DNA of 64,000 bases from Zonotrichia leucophrys gambelii (Eukaryota; Chordata; Aves; Passeriformes; Passerellidae): contig NC_088169.1 in assembly GCF_028769735.1 (NCBI RefSeq), positions 44,917,229 through 44,981,228 on the forward strand, read 5' to 3'. Made by a program: the position numbers and the translations under genes. Below the pieces are notes generated by a model. The model did no database searches. It was not told the DNA's origin and was given only the letters and a program-made list of their open reading frames with translations. Shown here piece after piece: positions 25,160-38,100 of this stretch (its first letter is position 1; each line of letters begins with the position of its first letter).

Positions 25160-25380
25160 CATCATGGAAATTATACTGGTTTCCACAGAAACCAATAGCA
25201 TTTCCCACCTTCTTTTCCTCTACCCTCCTGCCTGGCAGCGCTCCCTGTAGGATTGACATATTTTTGTGTAAAAATAAACAACTGTAATTTTGTGTAATGC
25301 TATCCAAACAATAATGCTGTGCTATTTGGATGAAATATGTATTTTTACTGCCAAATGATGGGCTTCACTCCAGGTTTTAG
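25160..25380. other. Possible conserved non-coding element after a T-rich tract
   Basis: A run of T ending in TTTCAG at 25139-25158 looks like a splice acceptor. The following sequence (ATCATCATGGAAATTATACTGG) soon meets stops in all frames and no donor is clear, so I do not call an exon. The block at 25260-25350 contains AATAAACAACTGTAATTTTG and CTATTTGGATGAAATATG and is free of simple repeats. Inference only. Confidence 0.2.
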
Positions 25381-27456
25381 GCTCCTTGTGGTTTCTTCTT
25401 TTTTTTTAACAGATTATTTGGGGAAGTGCATGCAAACCAACCAGAAACCAAACAAGCCACTGGGAAATGCAATTTCTTCCTGTCACAAATGAGCCTAAAA
25501 AATCTTTAAAGACTAATGGTCAAGCTTGCAAAATAAGCCCAAGAGTTTTTGTGAATGATAGATATGTTTCATTCCTGAATCAATCACAAGCTCATCCTGA
25601 TTTCTTTGACTACCCTTGTTACAGATCAGTATTCCCAAAATAGCTTTAATCAGTTATTTTCAGCCTAAGGGTTGTCAGCAAATTACTTGTTATGACTGTT
25701 TCTCATTCATTATTCATCCAGTGTAACTGGTCATATGAATAACATGATACCGCGACTGTCAAAACTGATGTCCAGAATTTACTCAACAAGATGATAATAA
25801 ATAACAATATTTTAAAATAAATTTTAACATCAATAATTATTAATAAAATAAACAAACTTATACAGTTTTTGAAGAAGTTTTTTAAGTATATTTGGACACA
25901 TCTCATATATTTAAATAAATTTAATCTGAAAATATTTTAGATAGTTAACAAGATGTTTTTTAAGTTAATGGACTAAAATGAATATAAATAAAAATGGAAA
26001 TTGTGTCTTTATGAGTAGTTAGCTGACTTTTGCTATGAAAAACTGTTACATCCATCCTTGTAACTCTGTTTTCATCAATATATGTTGCCCAGGTAAAACC
26101 TGTGTTAATAAAATCAATATAATGAGCATTCACATTCTTACTAAAAAAGCCCATCATAAATCAATCCTTCCGAGAAAAGACACTTAAAATTTAATGCAAC
26201 ATACTGTGAATTGCTTATATAATTCTGTTTGCATAAGTACCTGTTCAACAGCATTCATAACAAAAATTATTTAATTCTATTGTTAGTATGAAGCATTCAG
26301 CAGTAATTAGTCATTCAACAATTCTTGAAACGGAAAAAAAAAAAAGCTTTAGTAAGAACAAATTTACAAAAAAATCCAAAGCCAAATCCCAGATGTGTGC
26401 AGCCATTGCTTTTATTTTTCTTCCAAAACTCTAGGTAAAATGTGGTCTTATATCAAGATTTTTTTTGCAACTATAAACAGAGAAATACAAGATAGATGGG
26501 AATGAATAATTACACAAATACATATTTCTAGGAAATGAAGATTTAAGACAAAAAGAATAGTTATTTTGTGGCTACTAGTTAAATGAATTCCAAGAATAAT
26601 TAACACTGATTGAAAAGCAAAATTCTGCACTGCTTTATGAATTTCTGTTACTACTGGCATCCTCACTATTCCTCTAAATTGTTTGTCCAAAAAATCTAGA
26701 ACCCTAAAATCAGGTAGACCTTATATTTGTGTTGTAGTACTCAACAAAATTGAATTTGCCTTTTCTTCTCTGTAAATCTGCTACTTTCACACATTTTAAA
26801 AATAAATCTGCATTAACACATTTTCAGATTTCCACATTTTATATTGCAAAACTAGAAAAGTTTTTTGATTTGTAACAGTAAATTTTACCTGGTGGAAGTG
26901 AAGGTATTTTTGTCAGACACGGAATCATTTGACTAACGGAACGGGTTCCTCGCTTATTACATGTGCAGTGTCATGCCCAGTAAAAGATGATGTGATTGAG
27001 TGTCCATAACAGTAATTTGGTTTTGCTCTTCTGATTGCTCCACACAACAGCAACAGAGACCCCCATTCCTTGGAGTATCTCATTCCTTTGAGAGTTTTCA
27101 GCTGAGGAATTTTCTCAATGAAGGGGGAGGGAAAATGAGAGACACAGCAAGACTGCAAATTTTCAGCATCTTGTGGAATGCAGAGTGCCAAGTCTGAGAG
27201 ATCATGTAAGGAAAGCTTCTTTCTTAGGAGCAAGGACAGGACTGCATGGGATTTTTCAACCTAGGAAGACACTAAAAACTTCTGGATTAGAAAGCAACAT
27301 GAGAGGAGTGGCTTAGCCTATATGAGGAATTGTTAGTGTCTAGCAGGTTTTTATTTTAATGTCTCAGGCAGAAAATTTGACTTGCTTTGTTTAAAGAACA
27401 GCTTTCCCTAGTTTATTATTTTGGCTCTGAAAATAATAGCAGCTTATTGGTGTTTT

Positions 27457-27507
27457 GGGGAGTTTTGTTCACCTTTTGCTTTAAGGAAAAGGTGAACAAA
27501 ACTCCCC
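27457..27507. repeat. Perfect 21-bp inverted repeat, 9-nt loop
   Basis: The left arm 27457-27477 (from GGGGAGTTTTG) and right arm 27487-27507 (ending CAAAACTCCCC) are exact reverse complements. The loop is GCTTTAAGG. Pairing stops sharply at both outer edges, so the structure is a discrete hairpin and not part of a longer palindrome. No transposon ends or target duplication are visible. Confidence 0.95.
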
Positions 27508-29017
27508 TTTACTTTATGGCAATTCCTTCACAACATCCCACAGTACAAAACAGACACCAGCCTAGACTGTCAATACTGTCCATTCCTGTGCTTGTCCAGA
27601 TCCTAGGCTTTTTGGAAAGTGAACAGGGAGCCTGCTTCTTCATCACTAGGCATAACTAGTTATTAGCAAATGTGCAGGAAATGCTGAGTGTTTGTGAAAG
27701 AATAGTACATCTTTCAAGCTCTGATCTTACAGCTGTGATGCATCAGGATTTTTCAATTCTCCAACATTTCTTATTAAATATTTTAGATTTATTTAAGTTT
27801 TACACCTTTTTAAAGCAGTATTGCTTTTCAGATCAATTTATGGCTTTAGCCCAAGAAAGCTTTATTCAGACGGAAAAGAAATTTTGTGGTAATAGTAACT
27901 ACAGACTCTTGAATCTGTTTAATATGTGTATTAGCTTTTAGCAGCACAGAATAACTATATACAGGTATATCAATCTGACATTCCCATTCATTATGAAGCT
28001 AAAATAATGGTTCATTCTTTCCAAATGAGCTGAGTCATAATTAGTAGTCGTGAATGAGTTGAACCACTTGTAGTCTATTGCTAGAGTATTAGCAAAAAGA
28101 GGTAATTTCCCTTCTTTGCTGTAACAGCACCTTATATGAGCTACTAAACACCCTGGGCCTAGGTGTGTGACATAAGTAGTTTTACTCACATTATTTGTCT
28201 AAAGGAATTAACACTTTGTAGTCATTGTATTTGGAAGATCAGAATCATGAAAAACAGCTGTGAATTCTGCCTTTTAATGGAAAACTTTGGCCTGTTTGGT
28301 CTTATTATTTAACTAAACTAGATGCACAGAAAATGTATGTGCCCAAAAACCATTAATAATCAAATAATTGTCTTTTCCTGGTACAAGCACGGATAATATT
28401 TAACATCATGCTGTAATTTCTTTTCCTGAGATTGTTATCTGATGGTTTACAGATCTATATGTGTCCTTGCTTTTCAATCAAATGAGGAAACAAAGAAAAT
28501 CAGAATAAATTAGGCCCATGTAAACAGCAAGAGAATAATAGCATGTGCATGAGAAGAACTAGTGCCAAAGTGCAGAAAACAACTTTAATATGCAGCTCAG
28601 TATTTTGAGACTTCTTCAAATGCCTAAAAATGTTGATATTTGTTGGAGTCCCTTTATATGTTTTCAAAACTGGTAGTAGCACTTTACTGCCATTGTGACT
28701 GAGGAAACTGGAGAAAGCTCATACCTCTGTTTTCAGTTCTTGTCTGGTTTTAGATATAGATTTCTTTTTTAAGGCATGTATACTTCTACCAAGCTTTTTT
28801 CATGGCAAATTCACTGCTTTCTATTGCATAAAAAAATGTTAATTAGAATCCTCATTTACTTGAGTCACAAAAGTTGGTCTTATATAACTTTATTATATGC
28901 AAGGAAGTACATTATTTAGGAATGCTAATTGTTTTATTCTACTTTGAAAGTTAATTAAACATTATTATTGATAGCATGTTATGAGATAAATAACTTCAAA
29001 TTTGAATGTCATGTCTT

Positions 29018-29031
29018 AAAAAAAAAAAAAA
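29018..29031. repeat. A-rich homopolymer run
   Basis: A run of about 14 A, one of several similar runs in the window. No retroposed body is recognisable next to it. Confidence 0.6.
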
Positions 29032-31929
29032 AGATTACATGCAATCAGTAAACTTTGGGAACCTGATCATAATTTTTAAATCCCTGCTTTTGAAATAATT
29101 AACTCTGAACATTTTTTGGATTTTTTTTTTTTTTTATAGTCTCTGTACTATACTGTAATAGGAATTAATAATCTAGAATGATAATAAATACTTCTGGTCT
29201 TGAAAATAGGAAGATAATTTATTTTAATTTCCTTTACAATACCAACATCATTCTCTGCCTGAAAAAAATTTGGGAATAATACTTTATTCCAGGATATAGA
29301 CTGTTTAAGAGAAACAGTAAAATAAACCCCACTGTACATGAAAATTGGCTGCTTCACCTGAGTAGAAAAGGCTCATATATTGAAATTAAACCAAAGTGAC
29401 TATTAAATTTATTTCACTCTGTCATCTTAATGTGTTTGTGTCTAGTCTTACTGTTTATGCAAGCAATCCTTATATTATCCATTAATGTCTATAATTCTCT
29501 GCTAATAAATATATAAATTTTCTTCTCTTATAAAGCTTCCTCTGTGAAATTTTCACTTACCTTGACCTTTTTTTCCTAACACATGCTTTCTTCTGATCAA
29601 AGCAAATTTTTGTTTATTTGCAGGTTTGTTTTGCTTGCGAGGAAAAAAGCCTCATCTGGTTTGAGGAACTGCAAGTCAGCAATTACTTAGTGCTATGACG
29701 CGAATAAAGTGTTTGAAGACAAGAGAATATTCCACTCTGACTTGAAATGTATTAAAAAAAAAAAGGAAAAAGACCCAAATATTAGTGAGCTTCATAAATT
29801 ATTTACTTTTTATCTGATGATTATTGTTAGAATCCATCTTTACTTACAAAACATTGAATAGACTATAATATTCTGAATCATGTTTAGTTACCCACCATCT
29901 ATGTAATTGTACCACCCTTAGATTCAGGGTTTTTTAAAAAACCCAACATGAAAAGTATTTATATACATTCAGTTTGCATCTGAGAGTTGTGATTTTACCT
30001 GCATATGTCTGTATGTATTTGTAGATGAGTAAATTCCCTGCTTTGGTAGCTAATCTGTTGCATTGGAAACACAATAGTTCATTAAGAAAACAAATATGCA
30101 GTATTTCTGGGAAGTTATGATGTACCATAAATTGCATTGGGTACCTGGACAGTAAAAAAGATGGATGTCTCCATTAGAAGCAAACAAACCACTGGACTAA
30201 ATGACTTGAAATCCACTGCTTAACTCCTGCATATCCATCCTTCTCCAAGGAATAAAACAGTCTTATTTCAACACGTATCATGCTGTTGCTGAAGAGGAAG
30301 AATATATGATGATGCAGAGTTGTATATGTTTTATATTTCACAATACATAGATGGATGTAGAGAAAAATAACTTTCAAAAAATGTGCTTTTTTTTTAAAAC
30401 CAATTTTTGTAACAAACTGAGAGAAAAAGTTGAGGTAACTTGTGTTGAAAAAAAATTATTCAAAGGACAGTAATATTATCTAGAAAAATATGCTAGTCTT
30501 TCAAATGAAAGGTATATAACTGTGGCAGTCTTAAAAATCATCAGTGAGTTCAGTGAGCACTTCCTGAAAGCAAAGGGATGCAGAGCTTTGAAGGGAAGAA
30601 ATTATAAAATCTGGTTCACCATTGCTCCAATGCCTGTACGTCTACATTTACTTTACTAAAATAAAGTTGCTGTAAGACTCATGAATTTGTGTTCTCATAG
30701 ATGCATGAAAAAGAGCTCAGTCTACTTAGCTTGCCAAAGAAAATGTTAGGAAATAGTTTAATTTCAGAGAATTTTAGTATCTTCAAGATAAATTATTTTT
30801 TGATAATAAAAGTCTTCCTAATCTAGAAGACAGAAGGGTAATTAAATTCAGTGTCTGGAAGTGGTTTAGAAACAAAATCAAACTGAATTTTTGGTACACG
30901 TTTAAACCATCTTGGATTATCAGCTGCTGTCAGTGTAGCAATTCAATGAAAAGGTGGAGAATTTACATTAAATCCAGTCCAGAAATCTTTATCATAGTTG
31001 CATTCTCAATGAATCAAAGCTTTCAAGGATTGATACAGGAATCAGAATAAAAGATATTAGATCATCTGGGAGCAGATCTTATATCCATATGGGACAAATA
31101 AAAGTGTAGTCTTTGCCTCTTCTTTGGACTGCGCTGCGTCACAAATGCAGTTATCTGTTGGTTAGATGGTTATGAATGGTTTCTAGATTGCTTGCCCATC
31201 AGTTTCAGAGAACAATTTGCATTTCATGCAAAAACTTTTCTCAAATCACTGCTGGTGATTTCTCAGTTCTATCTTTCTTGTAATCTGAAAAAAAAATTCT
31301 TCTTTAATAGCCTGATACCAGTGTAATTGTTTCAAAAGCCACAAGCATATCACAATCTGTTTTGTCTTTAAGAGAAATGGTTCTAGCATATTAAGCCCAT
31401 CAGTTCATCTCTTTTAAGATTTACAGAACACCCATATTTTGTTTGGAAAACTATTACACATCTATGTCTATCTACTTTCCAGTTTCCACTGCCACACCCA
31501 TCTTGGATTTTTAAGTGCTTTTTTGCAGCCTTCTATAAACTGTAAGAATCGTGATTTGCACACCAAAATGTCACTTGGCTTCTGTTCAGATTGGCAATTC
31601 ACCTTATATCAGCCTCAGAAAGGAGATTTATATCCAAAGCTTCTCATCTCCCCAAGAGTATAATGAATCTCTTTTTTAAAAAGTTAATGATTAGAAGCAT
31701 GTCTGCTGACGTGCTGTTATTACGCACAGATACAAAATAGAACACTGGGAAATCAACTCTAATACAGGGATATAATTTCTTTGGGTATGTGGACAGTTGT
31801 CTAACAATTGTCTCCAGGCTTCCCCCCTTTTTTTCCTTTAGCACTGCTGTCAATTCTGTGACCATTTTGTCTTCTTCAGCCACTGCAGGCACAGATACAA
31901 ACAAGTAACATCTCATTTTTGTCCCTCCC

Positions 31930-32470
31930 CAGTTAGTCAGCTGGAGCTTTTTGAAACATTACAGAAGGTTGGTCGTTGACCTAGGGATAGCATACACAGC
32001 ACCAGCCTGCATCCCATAATGGTCTTACAGGTAGTCACAGCATACCCAAAGCCGTGGGCAAGGGGAGATCTCCCATACCACCCACTGTCTCTGTGTGACA
32101 CCTCAAAGTCCAGTTTCCAGTTCATGAGCCATTTCTCCAGGTTCACATGGTGTTTTCAGGCTCTTGGAGCATTTTCCTTACTGGCTGCATGCACATATTC
32201 CTCTGAAATAGAAAATTCACACTGGTTTGCAGTTTTTGCGGACAGTGTTACCTGTGCCTTGCAACACCACAGAGAGCCCTAAGTCTGCCCCATTAATGCT
32301 GTATGGCAACCTTGCAGGGCTGCACCCAGACCCTGGGGCCTCCATCTCTGCTCACAGGATCTCTCTTCCTACCTAGCATGTACCTGTGATTGTATCAGGG
32401 GCCACTTTTTAGAGGGAGCCAAAGGAATTAGGCAGCCATGCAGAGGATAGTCAAAAAATGCATCTCATTA
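31930..32470. other. GC-richer block of unknown origin
   Basis: The composition is richer in C and G than the flanks, and short frames overlap on both strands (31937-32282). The words here do not match CR1 or an LTR that I know. It may be a very old transposon. No function is proposed. Confidence 0.3.
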
Positions 32471-33082
32471 CAGTGCCAAAAATGGCCATCAGCCAACCAC
32501 AAAGCAAAATGAAAACACACAGGGATTGATGATCTCATAATTGATGGCCTCCCTGCACATAGTGAGAGGACACTTCCTTTTCTGTTATGCTTTTGGGTAG
32601 GGATGGCTCAGCAATAACTGAGCATTATGAGAACACACAGGACTTGACATTATCAAAAAAGGCCCTGTCATAAAATGGTGTCTGAAATCTTGAATAAAAG
32701 GTGTCCTTATTTTATTACCAAGGATAAGCTCAAAGAAAGTACACTATGTCCTATTATGTAGTTTGCTATTTCTTGTCATGATGAGCACATTCTTGTCCCC
32801 ATCCTATATGTGCACGGTTCCTTAAGTACAGTACAATCAGTGTTACAAACTTTGTCTAAAATTGGAGAGGATTAGCTCTGACAGAGACTTACAGCACATA
32901 AAAGTTAACTGTATTTATGGAAATATCTGTCTAACAACACTCTATTTGAGAAGGAATACATCAACAAGAACTACAAATATTAAAGAACAATTAGTGCAGA
33001 ATTTTCTATTGATGAATGCAGTGTTTATTACTCCTTTGCATATAAGTGAGGTTATATGTATGTTCTGGGGTACTTGGAGGAA

Positions 33083-33110
33083 TATATAAAGACATTAAAG
33101 TCTTTATATA
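33083..33110. repeat. 11-bp inverted repeat, 6-nt loop
   Basis: TATATAAAGAC (33083-33093) and GTCTTTATATA (33100-33110) are perfect reverse complements around ATTAAA. Confidence 0.85.
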
Positions 33111-33194
33111 GTGAGCCTACTCCACAGGTGTCAGGAAAAACAGTTTTTTTCCATGACCTTTTCTTTTAAAAAGAGTTTAGTTGCTACTTTTCTT

Positions 33195-33271
33195 CTTCTG
33201 TTTTTTAGGTTTTTTTGGTTGTTTTTTTGGTTTTTATGGTTCGGGTTTTTGGTTGGGGTTTTTTTTTTTTT
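33195..33271. repeat. G/T-rich low-complexity tract
   Basis: Runs of T are separated by GG, GGG or GGGG on the + strand; the complement is A/C-rich. It resembles the A/C-rich tract at 5036-5150 read from the other strand. Confidence 0.75.
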
Positions 33272-33839
33272 CCTTACATGGTATTCCAGCAATGCAAAGA
33301 GTATTTTTATGCTGAGTTGGAGGCTGTTATAAATACTCTGCTGTCCTTATGACCATCACAGCCAAAGAACTGGCAAGATGCTTGCATTTTCTACAAGTCT
33401 TGCTGCAAACAGGGCAATACACCACTGGTACTAAAAACCCTGAGTGCGTCAATGTGATGAGTAGTTTGTCACTCCCATGAGTCATTGACAAGCCCAGTTA
33501 TTATCAGGGCCTCTTTGGTTGGTAGCTATGGAGCCAGGAGTGGATGGGGAAGATATATTTCCCTACTCAAGGCTAAGAAGGAGGGCTTACTCTTCCAAGA
33601 CTGAGATTCATCAGATTCTCTCATTAGGATCGTGTTTGCCTTCAAAATCTCTCTTGCAGAGAGTCGGTGAGAGCAGATACAAAGAGAAAGCAGAAGACTG
33701 AGGGTGGAAGCTCCCACAGAGCCATGGGCATTAGTGACCACTGCCCACTGCAGTTTATTCATTTGGTCAGTACCCAGCAAATCATATTTATGCCATTTCC
33801 AGCTCAGAAAAATGTGAAGAGGGGAAGGGCAGGGCTGTC

Positions 33840-34310
33840 TCAAGGAGAAATATTCACCTCAATGGGGTGAATATAACCCCATTGGCTGTTTGGAGCCAGC
33901 TGAAGCTGTTTGGAGCTAATTCCTCCATTGTGCTACTCATGGGGAGCTGCCAGAGGCTGCCAACCAGCTGGAAGTGAAGACCTGACAAACCCAGAGTAGG
34001 GGAAACAGCTCTTTGTGTCATGGGACAAGGAGGCACCTTGTGATTCCTCATGAGGAGCCCAGAAGGAACCTCCAGTGCAAGACACAAACGGATCCACAGA
34101 GTCCCAAGATGGGTCCTGGGCCCAAGGGGGCTGCACCCACAGAAAGCATTCCACTTCTCCTGGCAAGGAGTGCAAAGCATCGACCCTCACTGTGGCAGCC
34201 ACCACCTTGTGCTGATGTGGCAGAGCCCAGGAACACAAGCAGATGGGGGGAACACAAGGGAAGAAGTGTTGGTGTTAGCCTCTTGAGTCACTTTTTTCAA
34301 GGGCATTATA
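33840..34310. other. GC-rich block, possible old ERV or LTR fragment
   Basis: This block has the lowest stop density outside the LTRs, and five overlapping frames of 69 to 108 codons cover it on both strands, which reflects composition and not coding. Segments such as AGCAGATGGGGGGAACACAA and CTTCTCCTGGCAAGGAGTGC remind me of avian LTR sequence, but no ends or target duplication could be found. The call is tentative. Confidence 0.3.
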
Positions 34311-34539
34311 GTTGAGAATTTTCTGTACTAATTAAAAAATTTAATTAGGCAAAAGTAAATTTCTGGATCCACAGCTTCAGCTTGTTCCCTTTGCCCATAA
34401 TAAGATTTTGACTGTAAAAGCCCATGAACTGGGAGAGAGCCAAAGTATGAAAAATTCAATGGCAAGCTAATTATGTAAAATTCCTGATCACCTCAGGCTG
34501 TTCAAATAGGAAAGTATCTATTTTCTACTTTTGAAATAT

Positions 34540-35130
34540 TAGCTCATAAATATATGCCTCTTTATGCTTGACTCTGCTCTCTGCTCCAGCTCACTGCATA
34601 AGCTTTCAACACAAGCTCTAATCTATATGACAAGTACATTTGAACCCTTAACTAAACCAGTGGTAATTGGGTACAGGCTCCAAAGGAGGTAAAAACCCGA
34701 GCCAGGTCAAGAACTCCTCTAGTTCCAACGGGGTCTCTGAAAACCCACAAAGGAGCAGAGTGACACAGTGAGCATTGGAACACTGATCATGTGAATAACT
34801 CATGAATAATGCGTGGATCTTCTAAGACAGTTTTAAAGGCACAAAGAAAGCTGAGGGCACATGCAGTCTCATCCATACCTTTCCCGTTTGACTATAAGCC
34901 AACCACTTTATTCTAAGACTGCTTCAGTGATCTCTCTTTGAGTCTCCTGCAGGCTGTATTCATGACAGTAATCTCCTGAGCTAAGATGCCTCTCGAGGTC
35001 ACTCCTTAAGGCAGAGAGACCTTTTACTCCCAGTAGACCTCTGCTAAGTGATCATGCATAACCTTGTAGTGGGGCAGCTTTGATTTGTGCCTTGGTAATG
35101 GATTTGTGTCTTTGTAACTTTGATTTGTCT
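34540..35130. other. Possible degraded ERVL-type LTR
   Basis: The segment around 34990-35090 (GAGGTCACTCCTTAAGGCAG, then TTTTACTCCCAGTAGACC) resembles the U5 side of some avian ERVL LTRs. No terminal TG/CA pair or target duplication is recognisable and the match is from memory, so this may be wrong. Confidence 0.25.
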
Positions 35131-38100
35131 TGATAGTTTTGATACATTGTTCAAAGGATTGTTACTGTACAGCAATAGCGTGAACCATGACATAAAACTT
35201 TGTTAAATGGGACTTCTACATTGAAGTAAAACACTTATGCTAATATCTTTTCAACAATGAAAATCACCATTCACAGCAGCCTGTTGATAGGACCAAAGCT
35301 CCACAATAGCTATGTGGGGAGCTACCCTTCTGGATACTGGATGTCCTTACTTGCCTTGCTCTATCCATGATTATTTATGTGCTGTTGAATTTTCTCTTCC
35401 AACACTTACACTTGGTTTGGTTTTTAGGTTTTTTTTTTCTAGAGAAAAAATCTTTCCTTTTTAAGAGTTTTTCAAAGAACACAGTCATTAACTCCTTTTG
35501 TTTGCAAAAGATTTTCTTTTGCTGTTCTTTTCTCACCAGTCATCACTGGCTGAAGGACTGGAAAAAGAGTCTATTCATTATGTAACTCATGCTTGTAAAC
35601 TTCCTGGAATAGAGCAGGGGTCTTGATGGAGAAAAGAAAAAATAGCCTAGTCTCCCTCTCAAAACACGTTACAAACTGTACTCAATTGCATACTGCGTTA
35701 CTGATCTTTACCATTACAGGTCATTAAATCACCTTTTCACCCGATCTCACATTTCTTCACCAATGAGTCACAAAGCTGATACTGTACCCTCTCCTGTGAA
35801 AACAGTTAGTTGCAGAATTGTGACTTGTAAAGGGCCAGTGGAAAATAGAGAAATATCTAGAGACAACTGTTCCATTGCACTGAGAAGCAGCTCAATTTTA
35901 TATACCACTAGGTGTGAAGGCAAGGTGGTTTGACATGTGATAAGTCTTCTGGTTGAGAAAATGTGAAAATGCATTTAGAGAGAAAGAAGGTAATAGAAAC
36001 CAAGATTTCTTGAGACAGGTCGTAGAGACCGAGCCTTATTTTTCAAGCAGGAATTGAAGAAAATTTTTTGAGTCAAATCTGATCTGATTTAAGGCAGATT
36101 TTGCTTTGTCAATATTGCTGCCATTTGAGTTGAGCCCAATAAGTCTGCAAGAACTAGACAGGAGAAGCAGAGATTCAGGAAGGCACAAAAAAGGAAATGC
36201 ATCAAAACCAGCTGCAACAAGAGGAGAAATTCATATAGCCAAGAAGCAATATGCAAAAAAGACTGTGGCTTAATATTTTTTAAATTATTTTATTCTTTTC
36301 TGCCATAATTATCTGCGTTCTACTTGCTATTTGAGACAATATGATATTGTCAACACACAGAGAAAAAACACATATAGAATAATATTCTCTTCCTGAACAG
36401 AATTCCTGTTACATTCAAAGGATTACACCTGCACTCTAATTTAGGATATGATTCAATACCTCACAATTTGAATGGGATGCCTAATCTGCCCAAGAGTGTC
36501 CACTCATTTCAATTGCATTTCTGTACATTTGCCAAAGATCAATAGCTGAGGCCTTGAACATTTCTCCTGTCTATACATATAATTAGATTACATAATTCGT
36601 CTATTTTAGAGCATGATTGCCTGCATAGAAGCTACTCTATTCTTTATCCCCACATGTCTTCTAAGATTAATTTAAGATCAAAATACCTACTGGTGAGAAA
36701 TGAAGTATGTTGCTCCTGCTGACTACAACTATGCTGCTAAATAACATGGATGATGGATCAGCCTTAGGGCCGAGTCCAGGCCAAATCACACAAATGGGAT
36801 TGCACCTATATATGCTAAAGAGGGCTGTTTCTACAGCTTGGACCAAAGAAAACTCTTTTTTTGCCAGAGCAAAACAATGAATAAACAGGGAAGCATCTCA
36901 ACTGACCTGGAGATGACCACAGCTTTGCCCCATATGCCAACAGCTTCAAGGCCTCTGCCTCACAATATTCTTTCTATATAAACTAAGCATACACTTACAT
37001 TCCTGATCAGGCTGAAGTAACCATACAGACAAATCTGGAGCCCTGGAAGAGAGAGATCTGAGTCTAGGAAGTATCCAGCAATCAAAACTTATTCTCTAAA
37101 TGGTCAGGGTTTTTTTGATGGGGAAAGTGTATGTATGTTCATAAAGGATAACAGCAGCATCTGGAAGAACTGAAAACTGGGCCAGGTTTGCCAAGAGAAG
37201 CCCAAGAGCATCAATTGAATGTAAGATAATGTGAATGAATGTTTGCCTGAGGGCTTACTCCATGGAATAATTTTGCATAATAGCAGAGTAGCTTCATACC
37301 TGTTCAGCAGTTCATAATTGTGTGGCAAGATAATTTTGTAATCTGGTAATTAGCACTGTACTATAGAATCATGGGATTGTTGCACAAAATTCTGCGCTCA
37401 AGGTTGCTGGAGAAGGCAGGACTACAGTCAGTTAATGTTGAGTATCCACCTAATTTGGAGTATCTTCCCTTGGATGTGAAATCACAGTGATGAACACCAA
37501 GAATACGGCTGGCAACTGTTCAACAAACTTTCTGTTGTGCACTGGTGCCTGGTTAAGAATCCATCAACTAATCAGAAGAAGCTTTAGGTTACACACCCTA
37601 AGTGCTGTCACTGCAAACACGGCTGGTGCCATGGTGTAAAACATGAATCTTGAAGTCTACTTGACCAATAAGACATGATCCATGACGTCTTGATGTATCA
37701 GGGCACAAGATAATTGTGAATCGCAAGTAGCAGCAAGTACATCTCCCTGTCTCACATTTGTGCTAACAGATCATGTCAAATATGTTCTTGATTTATGCAG
37801 CATTACTTATATAGGTATTGGCAGCTGCTCGTCCTAGGGCTGATGCCCAGCGTCTATAATAACATAATGCTCCTATACTGCAACACTGCATTATAGTGAT
37901 GTAAGAGAAAAAACCACCATAAACTGCTGTTCTTCTGCTCTCCTCTTGCCCCTTAACATGGAAGCTTGAGAAGCATTTGATAATATCTACAAACACTCCA
38001 AGAAATCACCATTCAACAACTTTAGGGCATTTAGATACAAACTGTTAGTAATGAATATATGCATGGGTCATGCATCAGTTATAAGAAGTCTTTAGGCCAA

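Larger units (their letters stand above)
22593..31929. other. Long non-coding stretch
   Basis: I see no transposon I can name. The stretch contains the longest open frame of the window (minus strand, 23904-24437, listed separately), a perfect 21-bp hairpin at 27457-27507, a 12-bp inverted repeat at 24413-24450 and two blocks with conserved-element texture (23850-24115 and 25160-25380). The remaining open frames are short, shadow one another on both strands and look like chance. Confidence 0.55.
32471..33479. other. Non-coding stretch with G/T-rich tract
   Basis: No gene is recognisable. It contains an 11-bp inverted repeat (33083-33110) and a G/T-rich tract (about 33195-33271) whose translation gives a phenylalanine-rich frame of no meaning. 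Confidence 0.6.

Noticed and set aside
25139..25260. Coding exon after the T-rich tract and CAG
   Set aside because: All frames meet stops soon and no good donor follows.
33854..34315. Overlapping 69-108 codon frames on both strands as small genes
   Set aside because: Five frames in all phases over the same bases is a composition effect; none shows family features.
37355..37390. CR1 3' end suggested by ATAGAATCAT
   Set aside because: The sequence beyond the octamer-like word does not continue as CR1 in either direction.
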